This document shows, piece by piece, positions 10,268 to 19,991 of a stretch of DNA of 64,000 nucleotides. This DNA is from Sphingomonas daechungensis (lineage in GTDB: Bacteria > Pseudomonadota > Alphaproteobacteria > Sphingomonadales > Sphingomonadaceae), in the NCBI RefSeq assembly GCF_014489495.1, contig NZ_CP060780.1, forward strand, positions 2,615,001-2,679,000, in the 5' to 3' direction. The notes under the pieces are model-generated. The model was not told where the DNA came from, made no database searches, and saw only the letters and a program-made list of their open reading frames with translations. The number at the start of each line of letters is the position of its first letter. Within the stretch, counting starts at the first letter, position 1. The translations under genes and the position numbers were made by a program.

Positions 10268-11426
10268 CGGCCGGTTCGAAGCCACTCCTTCGGCGCACCA
10301 CCGCGAGCGAGGCCGAGGTACATCGGCAGCTTCCAAAGCATGTACAGCGGCAGACGAGCTAGCGCGCCGAACGAGATGAACTGGCGGCCTTCCTTCGCCC
10401 AAGCCAGCAGCAAACCGGCCCCCGCGATGCAAAGCAGCGAGACCTGCACCAAAATTGGCCACCACTTTGCGCCCGAAACCGCGGTGAGGCCGGCGGCGAC
10501 GCACAGAACGGCCAGGTTCAGGGTCGCGAACAACGCGAGCGGCGGGATCATCAGGTCGAGCCCGGACAATATGCCGCGAAGGTTTCCGCTTCGGACGCCA
10601 TGCAGCACTTCGCGTGGACCCCAGCGCAACGCCGTCGCGATAAAGCCCCTTCCCACCGCCGGCGCTGGGTCAGCGTGCCTCGCTCCGTGCTCCCGCCACT
10701 CCACACGAAGGCGTTCGTCACGAGAACCGGCGGATGCCCCGCATCCGAGAGCTCGAGCCCCAGCGCCAAATCCTCGACCACGCTCGAGCGTACGTGGCTC
10801 GACGCGTCAAAAAGAGAAAAGGGCATAGCCATGCCCGTGCCTGTCAGATGCACTCGCCCGGCCATCCGCTGCAGTCCTCGTTGACGGACGAGGTTTTTGA
10901 TCAGGAATGCAAAGGTCGAAAGCTGGACCAGCGGCGGCGCGGAGCGGTCGGGTCGCAAGAGGTTGATCGTTTGGCTCGGGCGCCCGGCGGACGCACTGGC
11001 AACGAGCGCCTGAAGGCTCGCTTTATCGATGCAGCAGTCAGCGTCCATGACTGCGAATACGTCGGGCGGATCCGAGCGCAGGTGGTCCGCAGCGAAGGCC
11101 AGCGCGAAACCCTTGCCCCGTTGATCGAGGTTTCGACGCTCAAGCACCTCGACGCCCGCCTCCCGACCAATTTCAGCAGTTGAGTCCGTGCAATTGTCGG
11201 CGACGACGAGAAGCCGCATTCTTTCGCCAAGCGCCGCCTTCAGCGACCGCAATGTCTCACCGATGACCAGGCCTTCGTCATGCGCGGGGACGACGATAAC
11301 GGCCGAAGCGCCCGAGCGCTTGTCGGCGGCGGCTGAAGACGAACCGAGCCCGACGAAAAGCTCCAGCGCAAAGACTGTGGTGAGGACCGCAAATGGCGCC
11401 AGCAAGATTACGACTAAGGCCGTCAC
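10264..11426 (-). CDS. Membrane GT2 glycosyltransferase (processive-type motifs)
   Basis: Reconstructed as about 387 residues. N-terminal membrane helix, then AVIVVPAHDEGLVIGETL, VVADNCTDSTAEI, the VMDADCCID (DxD) motif and TQRRRWEGG, which matches the Q(Q/R)xRW motif of cellulose-synthase-like GT2 enzymes. A C-terminal part has three or four membrane helices. The frame jumps at the CCCC of 10646-10649 (plus strand), exactly inside RRRWEGG. Transcribed against the coupled upstream operon and divergent from the exosortase gene. Confidence 0.85.
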
Positions 11427-11543
11427 GCGAACTGTCTCAAAATCGTCAAGGGGACCTTCCAGTAGCTTGCGGCTTATTTAGACTAGGTTTAGCTCTTTCG
11501 TGCACTACCAGCGAGATGCACGTGCCGCGAGCGAGTACCCCTG

Positions 11544-12426
11544 TTGCTTTTGACCCGGGAGCCACCTCAAACCAGTGGTCTGCGCTCGATCGGTTTAGCC
11601 GATCTTGCGTTGATTATTGGCGCCGCGCTGCTTGTGCTGCCGACGATGTACGAGGTCGGACGGTTCAATTGGACGACCGAACAAGGCGGCCACGGGCCGA
11701 TCGTACTCGCGACGGGACTTTGGCTGCTCTGGCGCGAAGTGCAAGCCAGTCCGGCGCCGCGAAAGCCCGGCAATTCGATTATCGGCGGGCTTTCACTTGT
11801 CGTTTTGCTGGGCATCTATCTTGTGGCGCGCATCACGGGTGTTCTCGAGATCGAAGCGCTCGCGATGTACGGTGCCCTTATCGTCGGGTCCTATCTGCTG
11901 TTCGGCGGGCGCTTGTCCGGTCGATCTGGTTTCCGCTGTTCTACTTGGCCCTAACCCTGCCGCCTCCGGATTCTGTCGTTGCGGCGATCACGCAGCCGAT
12001 CAAGATCATCATTTCCGAATGGGCGGTGAGCCTGCTCCACGCACTGGGATATCCGATCGCCAGCTCGGGGTGATGATCCAGATTGCCCAATATGAGTTGC
12101 TTGTCGCGGCTGCCTGCGCGGGACTGAATTCGATTATCAGCCTCGGTGCGATCTGTCTCTTCTACGGGTACCTCCGGCATCGCCAGAACGTACCGGCATT
12201 CCTGATCATCGCCGCGTCCGTGATCCCGATCGCGGTTTTCTCCAATTTCATCCGAGTCCTCATCCTCATCCTTATCACCTACTATTTGGGTGAGGCGGCG
12301 GCGCAGGGCTTCCTGCACGATTTCGCCGGACTGACGATGTTCGCCGTGGCGCTTCTGACAGTGTTCCTGATCGACAGTCTGTTCACGCGCATCTTCAATC
12401 TTCGCACCGAACGGCTCGCAAATTGA
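11544..12426 (+). CDS. Exosortase (probably XrtV type)
   Basis: Reconstructed as about 294 residues, TTG start uncertain. An integral membrane protein with about eight helices. It carries YELLVAAACAGLNSIISLGAI, whose Cys lies in the usual A-C-S/A-G-L catalytic motif, and NFIRVLILILITYYLGEAAAQGFLHDFAG, which supplies the conserved Arg and His. Exosortases cleave PEP-CTERM signals and transfer the protein to the cell surface. Frame jumps at GGG 11907-11909 and GGGG 12067-12070. The V-type call rests on the PEPxxWA substrate at 27.9 kb and the neighbours. The stop overlaps the EpsI start. Confidence 0.85.
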
Positions 12427-13110
12427 GCGACGAAATCACCTCTCCGAACACGTCGATCACGCGACGGAAATTCGCGCTCGGTCTGGCCTTCGCATCGGTC
12501 GCGGGGGTTGCCGCTGCGCGTCAGCCGACAAAGAGCATCGATCTGCTCGGCGACAAGAAGCTCGAGAATGTCATCCCGGAAAAGATCGGCAGATGGTCGT
12601 TCGTTTCAAATAGCGGCCTAGTCGTCCCGCCGGAGGATCAGCTTGCGCGGGCGCTCTACAGTCAGCTGCTGACCCGAACCTACATGGATGAGGCGGGGAA
12701 TGGCATCATGCTGCTCGTCGCTCAAAGCCCTACGCAATCGGGCATCCTCCAGATCCACCGCCCGAATTCTGTTACACCGCCGGGGGCTACAAACTGTCAC
12801 CGAGCACACCGCATTCGGTGGATATCGCCGGCCGTGCCTTCCCCGCCCTCAGCATCTCCGCGACACGAGACGGGCGGACGGAGCAAATCGTCTACTGGAC
12901 TCGCATCGGCAACCACATGCCGACCAGCTGGAGACAGCAGCGGATGGCCGTGGCCATGGACAATCTGCGCGGATACATCCCGACGCCGTGATGGTGCGCG
13001 TCTCGACGTATGGCGTGGATCGGCCAGCTGCCCTTGCCGACGTCGATGAGTTCATCCGCGACCTGATGGGATCAGTCACGCCACAGACGCAGCGGGTACT
13101 GTTCGGCTGA
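12423..13110 (+). CDS. epsI: Exosortase-associated protein EpsI
   Basis: Reconstructed as about 229 residues. TTG start overlapping the exosortase stop (TTGA). The N-terminus has a twin-arginine-like TRRKFALGLAFASVAGVAAA signal. The body contains IPEKIGRWSF, YTAGGYKLSPS and WRQQRMAVAMDNLRGYIPDA, the pattern of the EpsI domain that accompanies exosortases. Frame jumps at CCC 12761-12763 (restores RPEFCYTAGGY) and CCC 12979-12981 (restores IPDAVMVRVS). Its role in EPS/PEP-CTERM sorting is known only by association. Confidence 0.85.
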
Positions 13111-13113
13111 ACC

Positions 13114-13371
13114 TCAGCGTTTCGGCCAGGACTTCAATGGCTTCAAGTAATAGAAGATGAAGCCCAGCGTCGCCAGGATCAGCGGGATGGCGATGAAGTG
13201 CATGCCCTTGTTGCCGATATAATTGGCAACCGCGCAGCCCAGCCCCGCGCCCAGGTATAGCCAGATGGAGTCATTCTCATCCTGCACTTGGTCGGAGGTC
13301 GAGCGCTGCATGAACAAAACAACCAGGCCGGCAAAGATTCCGACCGTGATCCAGTCATACGGTGTTTCCAA
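13114..13371 (-). CDS. Small membrane protein, exosortase-system accessory
   Basis: 85 residues, TTG start, three predicted membrane helices (WITVGIFAGLVVLFM, LYLGAGLGCAVANYIG, FIAIPLILATLGFIFYYL). It sits tail-to-tail with epsI, three bases apart. A protein of this size and pattern is annotated next to XrtV-type exosortases in sphingomonads as a sorting-system accessory protein. That identification is from memory of the family and its place in the locus, not from a motif. Confidence 0.65.
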   Translation of the reverse strand: METPYDWITVGIFAGLVVLFMQRSTSDQVQDENDSIWLYLGAGLGCAVANYIGNKGMHFIAIPLILATLGFIFYYLKPLKSWPKR

Positions 13372-13461
13372 AACCCTCTCCCGCCGATGTCCTGTGGCAT
13401 GGTCGAATCCGCCATGCTATGGCCGTTCGCAAGATGTATTTCAAATGCTTGGGGGTCCAGC

Positions 13462-14292
13462 GTGCGTTCTAAAATAGTACTCGCCGTCAGCCTGGCTTTG
13501 CTGGCGTCGGCCTGCAACAAGAAGGCCGAAGGTCAGACCGTCGCCGTCGTAAACGGCGAGGAGATTACCGCGACCGAGCTGAACGCCGAACTTGGCGCCG
13601 CGAAGCTCCCGGATGGCGTCGACAAGGATCAGGCTCGCACACGCGTTCTCCAAGCCATGGTCGACCGCCGCCTGCTCGCACAGCAGGCGAAGGCCGATGG
13701 CATCGACAAGTCGCCGGAATTCCTGAACCGGCAGCGAAAGATGACCGAAGAACTGCTGATCAACATGTTCGCGTCACGACAGACCGATTCAGCTCAGCTG
13801 CCAACCGCGGCCGATATCGAGAAGTACCAGGCGAGCCATCCCTGGGTCTTCGCCAATCGCGAGCTGTGGAGCCTTGATCAGGTGCGGTTCGCCATGCCGA
13901 CCGACAGCGCGCTTCGGAAGCAGCTAGCCGATGCCAAGACGCTTGATGAAGTCCTTGCCGTCCTGACCAAGGCCGGCATCCAGTTCACTCGTCAGAAGAA
14001 CCGGCTGGACACCGCGGTCATCCCGCAGAACATTTACGGCCAGCTGACCACGATCGGCACCGAGCCATTCATCATCCCGGTCGGTGATCAGGCAGTTGCG
14101 AGCGTTATCATCGGCCGCGAGCCGGCGCCACTGACGGGCGACAAGGCGAAGTCCGTGGCAGTCTCTTCCATGCGCCGCGACAAGACGAACACGACGGTCC
14201 AGGACCGCCTGAAGGCTGCGCGTGATTCTGCAAAAATCGAATATAAGGAAGGCTTTGCGCCGCCGGCCACGACGCCCGCGGCGAAGAAGTAA
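13462..14292 (+). CDS. EpsD-like peptidyl-prolyl cis-trans isomerase lipoprotein
   Basis: 276 residues from GTG 13462, preceded by a strong GGGGG ribosome-binding stretch at 13451-13455. The signal ends in a lipobox (LLASAC), so this is a lipoprotein. VAVVNGEEITATELNAEL is the typical start of a SurA/PpiD-like N-domain, and the later part (LWSLDQVRF, QFTRQKNRLDTAVIP) fits the EpsD family PPIase found in exosortase/EPS loci. A much longer frame upstream is ignored because the signal peptide fixes the start. Confidence 0.85.
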   Translation: MRSKIVLAVSLALLASACNKKAEGQTVAVVNGEEITATELNAELGAAKLPDGVDKDQARTRVLQAMVDRRLLAQQAKADGIDKSPEFLNRQRKMTEELLINMFASRQTDSAQLPTAADIEKYQASHPWVFANRELWSLDQVRFAMPTDSALRKQLADAKTLDEVLAVLTKAGIQFTRQKNRLDTAVIPQNIYGQLTTIGTEPFIIPVGDQAVASVIIGREPAPLTGDKAKSVAVSSMRRDKTNTTVQDRLKAARDSAKIEYKEGFAPPATTPAAKK

Positions 14293-14298
14293 GCTTAC

Positions 14299-15150
14299 CT
14301 AGTCTACTTTCGCCGTCGGGTCCGCTTGGGCGTATCCGGCGGCGTAATAGTCATCGACGCCGTAGCCCTCGCTGACGACGCCACCACGATACTTGTTCAA
14401 AACCACACCGGCGAGGCGCGACTGGCCGAGGTGGCTGATCGCGTCATGAACTTCACGGGTCTTCGTCTTACCCTCTTCCGCAACGACGATGTAGGCGTCG
14501 AGGCGAGCCATGACAGTCGCGGCGTCGTCGTTCGCAAATACGGGCGGCAGGTCGACAATAAACAAGTTCTTGTCATCCGACACGCGCATTGAACGAAGCA
14601 GGACCTGGGCCCGCTCGCCGGCAAGCAATTCGGCTGAATGAATCCGCCCCGCCGCCGTCGGCATGATCAGCAGCCGCTCGTTTTCGAGACGATACGCAAC
14701 GGGCGTATCCGCGCCTGGCGATCCTTCGAGGAAGTCGCGGATGCCGGACTGCGGCGCGAGGTCGAAGATATTGCTCAAAGAGCCCCGGCGAAGGTCGAGA
14801 TCGACGGCGTAGGTCGAATAGCGCGGATCCCGGCTCAATGCGGCGGCCACATTCGCGGATATGAATGATTTGCCCACATTCGGCGTCGCGGAAACGACAC
14901 CGAAGAGACGCCAGCCATTCTTGGCCTTCATATCGAGCAGGCGGGAGCGGATCAGGTTGAAGCTCCGCGACCGGCCATCCATGCTGTCGAAGCCAAAGAT
15001 CCCGCGATCCTTTGCCATCGCCGAATCCCAAGGGACTTCGACGGCGTTCCGGCTGTCGGGAAGCGGCGCCACCGAAAGAGACGTTCCAGACTCAACCAAG
15101 GGTGATGCTCCAGACGTCTGGTGAATAGGGTTATGCAAGGCCAGCCTCAC
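14299..15150 (-). CDS. BY-kinase/CpsD-like P-loop ATPase of the EPS system
   Basis: 283 residues. Walker A is SATPNVGKSFISANVA, Walker A' lies in YAVDLDLRRGSLSN, and the Walker B-like segment is FIVDLPPVFANDDAA. This matches bacterial tyrosine-kinase (CpsD/CapB/Wzc C-domain) ATPases. The C-terminus carries a tyrosine cluster (YGVDDYYAAGY) where autophosphorylation would be expected. It would act with the separate Wzz protein, whose 3' end overlaps it by 20 bases. Kinase activity is inferred. The A' motif has DLD rather than the common DAD. Confidence 0.85.
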   Translation of the reverse strand: MRLALHNPIHQTSGASPLVESGTSLSVAPLPDSRNAVEVPWDSAMAKDRGIFGFDSMDGRSRSFNLIRSRLLDMKAKNGWRLFGVVSATPNVGKSFISANVAAALSRDPRYSTYAVDLDLRRGSLSNIFDLAPQSGIRDFLEGSPGADTPVAYRLENERLLIMPTAAGRIHSAELLAGERAQVLLRSMRVSDDKNLFIVDLPPVFANDDAATVMARLDAYIVVAEEGKTKTREVHDAISHLGQSRLAGVVLNKYRGGVVSEGYGVDDYYAAGYAQADPTAKVD

Positions 15151-16557
15151 GCTTCCTCAAAAATCCGAAGCGCTTCTTAGCAGGCTTATTCTGAAGAATT
15201 GGTACCACGCCGAGCACCGGATAACCCATGCCCTGCAGCTGCGCCGGGCTTCGCATCGGACGGTTCAGGAGCTCGACCAGTAGCGCGAGCACAAAGCCCA
15301 GGCCCAGGCCCGCTGCGGCACCGGCCGCGATGACCAACGGCCGGTTCGGCCAATGCGGCTGATCCGGCAGGTTCGGTGGCTCAACGAGCGAGAGTCGCTC
15401 AGCGCGCTGTTCGTTGGCGAGACGAGCGCTGCCCTGCGCCTTCATGAGATTGGCCGCAACGTTCCGATACTGCTCGCGAAGGCCGCTGGCCTGGTTCTCG
15501 AGCTGCATCGCGCGTTCCATGATCGCAGGCGCACGCGCCTGGCCGGCCATGGCAGAGTTTACGCGCTCGATCTGGGCATCCTTCAGGACACGAAGCTGGG
15601 CAATTTGAGCGTTGTTGGCCCGGATTTCCTCCTGAACGGCGGACGTCGCCGTGGCGCCGCCGCTCTGGGCTGCCTGGCGCAGAATGGCGACACGCTCGCG
15701 AGCTTGAACGACATCAGGGTGATTATCGCTAAGCGTTGCGCGCAGCGCTGCTAGCTGCGCCTCCGCCTGACCCAAGGACGAGTCCGAACCGGTTCCGCGC
15801 GTCTGAGCCAGCAGGCGGCGATTTTCTGCCTCGAGCGTAGCGATCTGCGCTGAATAGCTGCCCGTATCTGCGTACGGAACCGCAGATCCGGCAAGGACCG
15901 CACCATTGCTCGACTTCAGGGCAGTGATCTGGTTCTCGATCGCGCTGATCTGCGTCTGCAGCTTTCCGGCCTGATCGGACAGGAAGCGAACTGTGAGGTT
16001 CGCCTGATCCTCAACCTCGTCGCTATCCATCCGAAGGAACTGCGTAACGTAGGACTGCATGACCGTCTGTGCCTTGCCCGGCTCCGGATAATCGAAGCTC
16101 ATGCTGACGGCGATCGTCGTGTCCTTGCTAGTGCCGCCCTGCCCGATGTCGCCGGCAAGTGCGCCGATCAAGGTCGCCTTCCGCATCTTGTCGACGATGT
16201 AGGACATCGGCTTGGATCGGCGCTCGGACGAATAAAGGTCGTTCGCCTCGATCAGGCTGATCAGGTCCCCGCGGCTTAATACCTGCTCACGAATACGAGC
16301 GATACGCTGCTCGATCTGGCCATTGCCGGGATCGTCCACGATCGCGGTCGGCAGCTTCTGCGATTCCACCAGGAGAGTTGCCGAGGAGCGGTAGAGCGTG
16401 GGCAGAAGGAATGCCGTGAGCAGAGCCGCCGAAAAGATCGCCACGAAAGGGATGATGACGTACCAACGGCGCTGCCACAGGATCGTCGGCATGTGGTTGA
16501 TGAGCCAGGCCCCACCACCCCGCCGCCTTCGACGCGTTCGACAGTTGCAGCTTCCAT
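15131..16557 (-). CDS. Wzz/GumC-like chain-length determinant
   Basis: Reconstructed as about 475 residues starting MEAATVERVEGGG. Two membrane helices flank a long periplasmic region (VIIPFVAIFSAALLTAFLLP near the N-terminus, LVIAAGAAAGLGLGFVLALL near the C-terminus). The periplasmic part is coiled-coil rich (ENQITALK, LEAENRRLLAQ, QARERVAILRQ). PNLPDQPHWPNRPL is the Pro-rich motif before TM2 typical of Wzz/GumC. The frame jump at CCCC 16510-16513 restores the proper start. Partner of the BY-kinase-like ATPase. Confidence 0.9.
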
Positions 16558-17836
16558 TAGAGATCACCCAGTCGATAGCGGACGAACAAGGACCCGCTGA
16601 AATCGACGTCGGGGTCCGGCCCCGTCTGCGCAAGCTTGCGAACGCTAAGATCCACGCCGCCGGAAAGGCGGTTGCCGATCTTGCGGCTGTAGCTGCCCGC
16701 GAGGTTGAAATAGTTGCTCTTCAGATCGGTCAGGATTCTGAAGTCCGACGAGTAATGGATGTAGTTCGCCGCAAGCTGGACAGACTGCTTGTCGTCCAGA
16801 ATCTTGAACCAGTTCACTCCAATCGAATTGGTCGTGACGAGCGAGTTCTGCGACTGGCTCTCCATATAGCGAGCGACCCGGCCGCAGAAGCGTTCTGTCG
16901 GACTGGTGTGGCAGACCGAGCCGTCGAACGACAGGTTCGTCGAATGCCCGTTGCCGGTGAGACGATCGAAACTCGAGAAGGACACGCCGAGCGAGCCATT
17001 CGCATCCCAGCTCTCGCTGAGAAGCAAGCGGGCCGTCACCGCCGCGTTGACGATCGTCGCACTGTCGCTGGACCGATTATAGTTCGTGTGATGTGCGCCG
17101 ACGCTGACGCCGATGCTCGTCCGCTGCGACAATTGATGGCTGTATGCGGCGGTCCCGAAGACGGTGGTGTAATCGTCGAGCAGCTTGTCCGTGTAGAACA
17201 GGTGCTGCGCGCCGCCCGACACGGTGACGCTGCTCCGCAAGCTGGTACGGATCGACGCGCCGGCCTGACCGTACAGCTGGTATTGCCGTCCGGTGAAAGA
17301 GAAGAGCGTCGGGTCCTGGACCGGAATCGGCGTCGGCGGCAGGCTTGGATCGGGAACGATGATCTGGCCGGGCGTATAAAGGAAGCGGTTTCCGAGCTGG
17401 CCTGAAAGGTCGCCGCTGAAACCGAGCGACCCGAACGCGGTGACCGTCTCGCTCAGCTTCTGCTGGGTGTCCCCGGTGACCTGGAAAATGCTCTTCACAC
17501 CATAATCGTTGAAGTATGTCGTGCCCTCGACGAAGCCGGTGATTGACGTACGTCCGCGGTCGTTGCCCCAACTGTGGACACCGCGAGCTGATGCGCGTCC
17601 GAAAGCAGACCCATTCGAGCCGTTGAACTCGAAAAAGGGATTGGTCGAGTAACCAACGCCCGCCGTCAGATCCAGGTACGTGAGATTGGTACGATTTGGC
17701 GCGGTCGGCGCATTGAACCCCGACGCCGTCGTCGACGACGAGTCCGTCGGCGCAGTCTCCTGAGCCGCAGCGGGTGAAACGTAAAAGGCGGCCGCCCCAT
17801 TGTGGCCGCAAGGCATCGCGCGCGGAAAGAAGTCAT
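16557..17836 (-). CDS. Outer-membrane beta-barrel protein of the EPS export system
   Basis: Reconstructed as about 426 residues. With one G restored at 17795-17798 the start becomes ATG 17836, overlapping the Wza stop, and a signal ending SPAAAQE appears. The mature part is made of alternating amphipathic strands (TYLDLTAGVGYSTNPFFEF, SVTVSGGAQHLFYTDKL, FSGSLFVRYRLGDL at the end), as in the outer_membr beta-barrel family linked to PEP-CTERM/EPS loci. Probably forms part of the polysaccharide exit path. The pore role is inferred. Confidence 0.75.
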
Positions 17837-18449
17837 CACGGCACCACCATCGTATCGCCGCTCTGGATGAACGGAATATCTGACTCCGTCAGGCCGGTCG
17901 CATCGCCCTTCAGCACATTGTTCAGACGAACGCGGATGGTCTGGACCTGCTGTCCGGACTTACGGAGAATTTGAACATTCGCCATCGAGGCGAACTCGGT
18001 CGGCCCGCCCGCGAGGCTGATTGCCTCAAGCGCATTGACGTACCGGCCGGGCGTATAGGTGCCCGGCGAGCGGACCTTGCCAATGACGGAAAACTGATAG
18101 CCGCCGGGGTTCTTGACGCTGACCGTTACCTGCGGAACGGCGCCCCGGTACTGCGGCTGCAGCGCAGCAGTGATGATTCGCTCGAGATCAGACGGAAGCT
18201 GACCGGCGGCAACAACTTGTCCGACCAGCGGGAAGGCGAACGTCCCGTCCGGAAGTACACGGACTACGCGCTGCAGGCGCTCGTCGCCCCACACCATGAT
18301 CTCGATATCGTCGCCAGGATTGATGCGATACGCCGGCCCGCGCTGGTCTGCGCGGGCACGGCCGGCCGCCGGACTTGGGCGGCTGCGGCTTGGATGAACA
18401 TGGACTGGAGGAGAACCCCGCAAATCAATGCGATTAACGATTTACGCAC
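17836..18449 (-). CDS. Polysaccharide export protein (Wza/OPX family)
   Basis: Reconstructed as about 204 residues. Signal peptide (MRKSLIALICGVLLQSMF..AAAAQ), then AYRINPGDDIEIMVWGDERLQ and VRVLPDGTFAFPLVGQVVA of the Poly_export domain, and a SLBB-like region (YQFSVIGKVRSPGTYTPGR, ALEAISLAGGPTEFA). It forms the periplasmic/outer-membrane export channel for EPS. The frame jump at CCC 18337-18339 joins signal and domain. First gene of the wza-barrel-wzz-kinase operon on this strand. Confidence 0.92.
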
Positions 18450-18554
18450 TCAGCAAGACTCCTTCAGACAGTCCGCGCGCACTATGCGGGTTCGCCCCGC
18501 CGTTCAGCATGCTAGGTTACAAAACGATAACTCGCAGAGTAGTATATACAAATT
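18450..18554. promoter_or_regulatory. Divergent promoter region between wza and TPR-lipoprotein operons
   Basis: 105 bases between two divergently transcribed EPS operons. The half next to the TPR gene is clearly AT-richer than the surroundings (ACAAAACGATAACTC and AGTATATACAAATT stretches), as expected for promoters. No specific sigma or operator box could be assigned. Confidence 0.5.
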
Positions 18555-19991
18555 ATGAAGGTCCGAAGCCCGTTTTTTGCGGCTTGTTGCATTGCCGCCA
18601 CGGCGCTTTCCCTCTCTCTGGGAGCCTGTACTTCGCGCGATGAGGCCGCGCGGCAGGGCTATGCTGAGTATCAGGCGGCCTTTGCCGCAGGCGACCTTGA
18701 AGCCGCTCGCAAGGCGCTGCTCAAGGTTGTCCAGGCGAAAGACGACGAGGCGACATATTGGGAAGCACTCGGCAAAGTTCAGATCCAGCTGGGAGCGTTC
18801 GGCGAGGCCTACGACGCCTTCACGCGCGCTTACGAGCTTGATCGGAACAACGCCGACACGCTGGCGAACCTGACGCAGATATCCCTGCTGAGTGGCGATA
18901 TCGACAAGTCGGAGGACTTCGCCCGGCAACTCGAAGTCGTCGATCCCAACCAGCCCGTCATCAAGCTCGCCTACGGCTATGCCGCCATCAAGCGGCTGGA
19001 CCTCGACGATGCTGAAAAGAACGTCGACGCACTGATGGAAATCATGCCCTACGAGACGGGCGTGAAGCTGCTCAAGGCTCGCGTTCTCGTCGGCCGGGGC
19101 AAATCAGATGAGGCGGAGGCGCTCCTCAAGGAGCAGATTCGCATGCGGCCGAACGACTTTGCGGCGACAAAGGGACTGATGGCCCTCGCAGAGCGGCAGG
19201 AAGATTGGCCGGATGTAGCGGCCGCAGCGACGAAGGCGGCCAATCTCAAGCCCGAGGAAACGGCGATCCGCCTAAAGGCCATCGACGCAGCGCTCCGGTA
19301 CAAGGATTATCCGCAGGCCCGGCGAGCCGCGCAGCCGATGCTCACGCCGAATGCGCCGGGAGATCAGGTCGGAGACGTTCTGTCGCTTTGGAAGGACCGT
19401 TGGAACAGCCCGGAGGCGGTCGCAGCCGCACGCGAGTTGAGCAAGACCGCAGGTCCGCAGCAGCAGCTGGCCTACGCGACCTACTTCAACGAGGTCGGGA
19501 AGCCCGAATATGCGATGGAATTGATTGGTTCGCAGCCGATACTTCCGATTACCATCACCAATTCGGGAACGAATGCCATCATCGCGGAGTCTCTTGCCCA
19601 GACGGGACGGGCGGCGGAAGCAAAGAAACTTTTCGATACGATCCTGCTGAAGGAGCCGGATCATGTTTACGCGCTTCGCGCCCGGATTAACCTTGAAATA
19701 AGGGCAGGTATGGCAAAGGCCGCGATCAACGATGCCCAGCGGCTTGTAAGCGTGTTGCCGAAATCGGCTCGTGATCGCCTTTTGCTGGCGAAGGCTTATG
19801 CTGCTGCGGGAGACGACCGGCAGTTGGACAGGACGCTTTGGGATGCCTTTCACGAAATCCGTGGAGATCGTAGCATTTACGAAGCATTGCGTGCGCACAT
19901 CGCCCGATCGGAAGGGCCGGATGCCGCGCAGGACGTTGACGAAGAATATCGTCATCAGCTCGACGCGGAGCTCATTGAAGAGTTCTTCTGA
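18555..19991 (+). CDS. TPR-repeat lipoprotein (PrsT-like) of the PEP-CTERM/EPS system
   Basis: 478 residues, intact. A lipobox (LSLGAC) after the signal makes it a lipoprotein. The rest is a chain of tetratricopeptide-like helices (YWEALGKVQIQLGAFGEAYD, AFTRAYELDRNNADTLANL, LLKARVLVGRGKSDEAEALL). Long TPR lipoproteins of this kind (PrsT family) are regular members of exosortase/EPS loci, with a scaffolding role presumed. It shares one base with the next gene's ATG. Confidence 0.8.
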   Translation: MKVRSPFFAACCIAATALSLSLGACTSRDEAARQGYAEYQAAFAAGDLEAARKALLKVVQAKDDEATYWEALGKVQIQLGAFGEAYDAFTRAYELDRNNADTLANLTQISLLSGDIDKSEDFARQLEVVDPNQPVIKLAYGYAAIKRLDLDDAEKNVDALMEIMPYETGVKLLKARVLVGRGKSDEAEALLKEQIRMRPNDFAATKGLMALAERQEDWPDVAAAATKAANLKPEETAIRLKAIDAALRYKDYPQARRAAQPMLTPNAPGDQVGDVLSLWKDRWNSPEAVAAARELSKTAGPQQQLAYATYFNEVGKPEYAMELIGSQPILPITITNSGTNAIIAESLAQTGRAAEAKKLFDTILLKEPDHVYALRARINLEIRAGMAKAAINDAQRLVSVLPKSARDRLLLAKAYAAAGDDRQLDRTLWDAFHEIRGDRSIYEALRAHIARSEGPDAAQDVDEEYRHQLDAELIEEFF

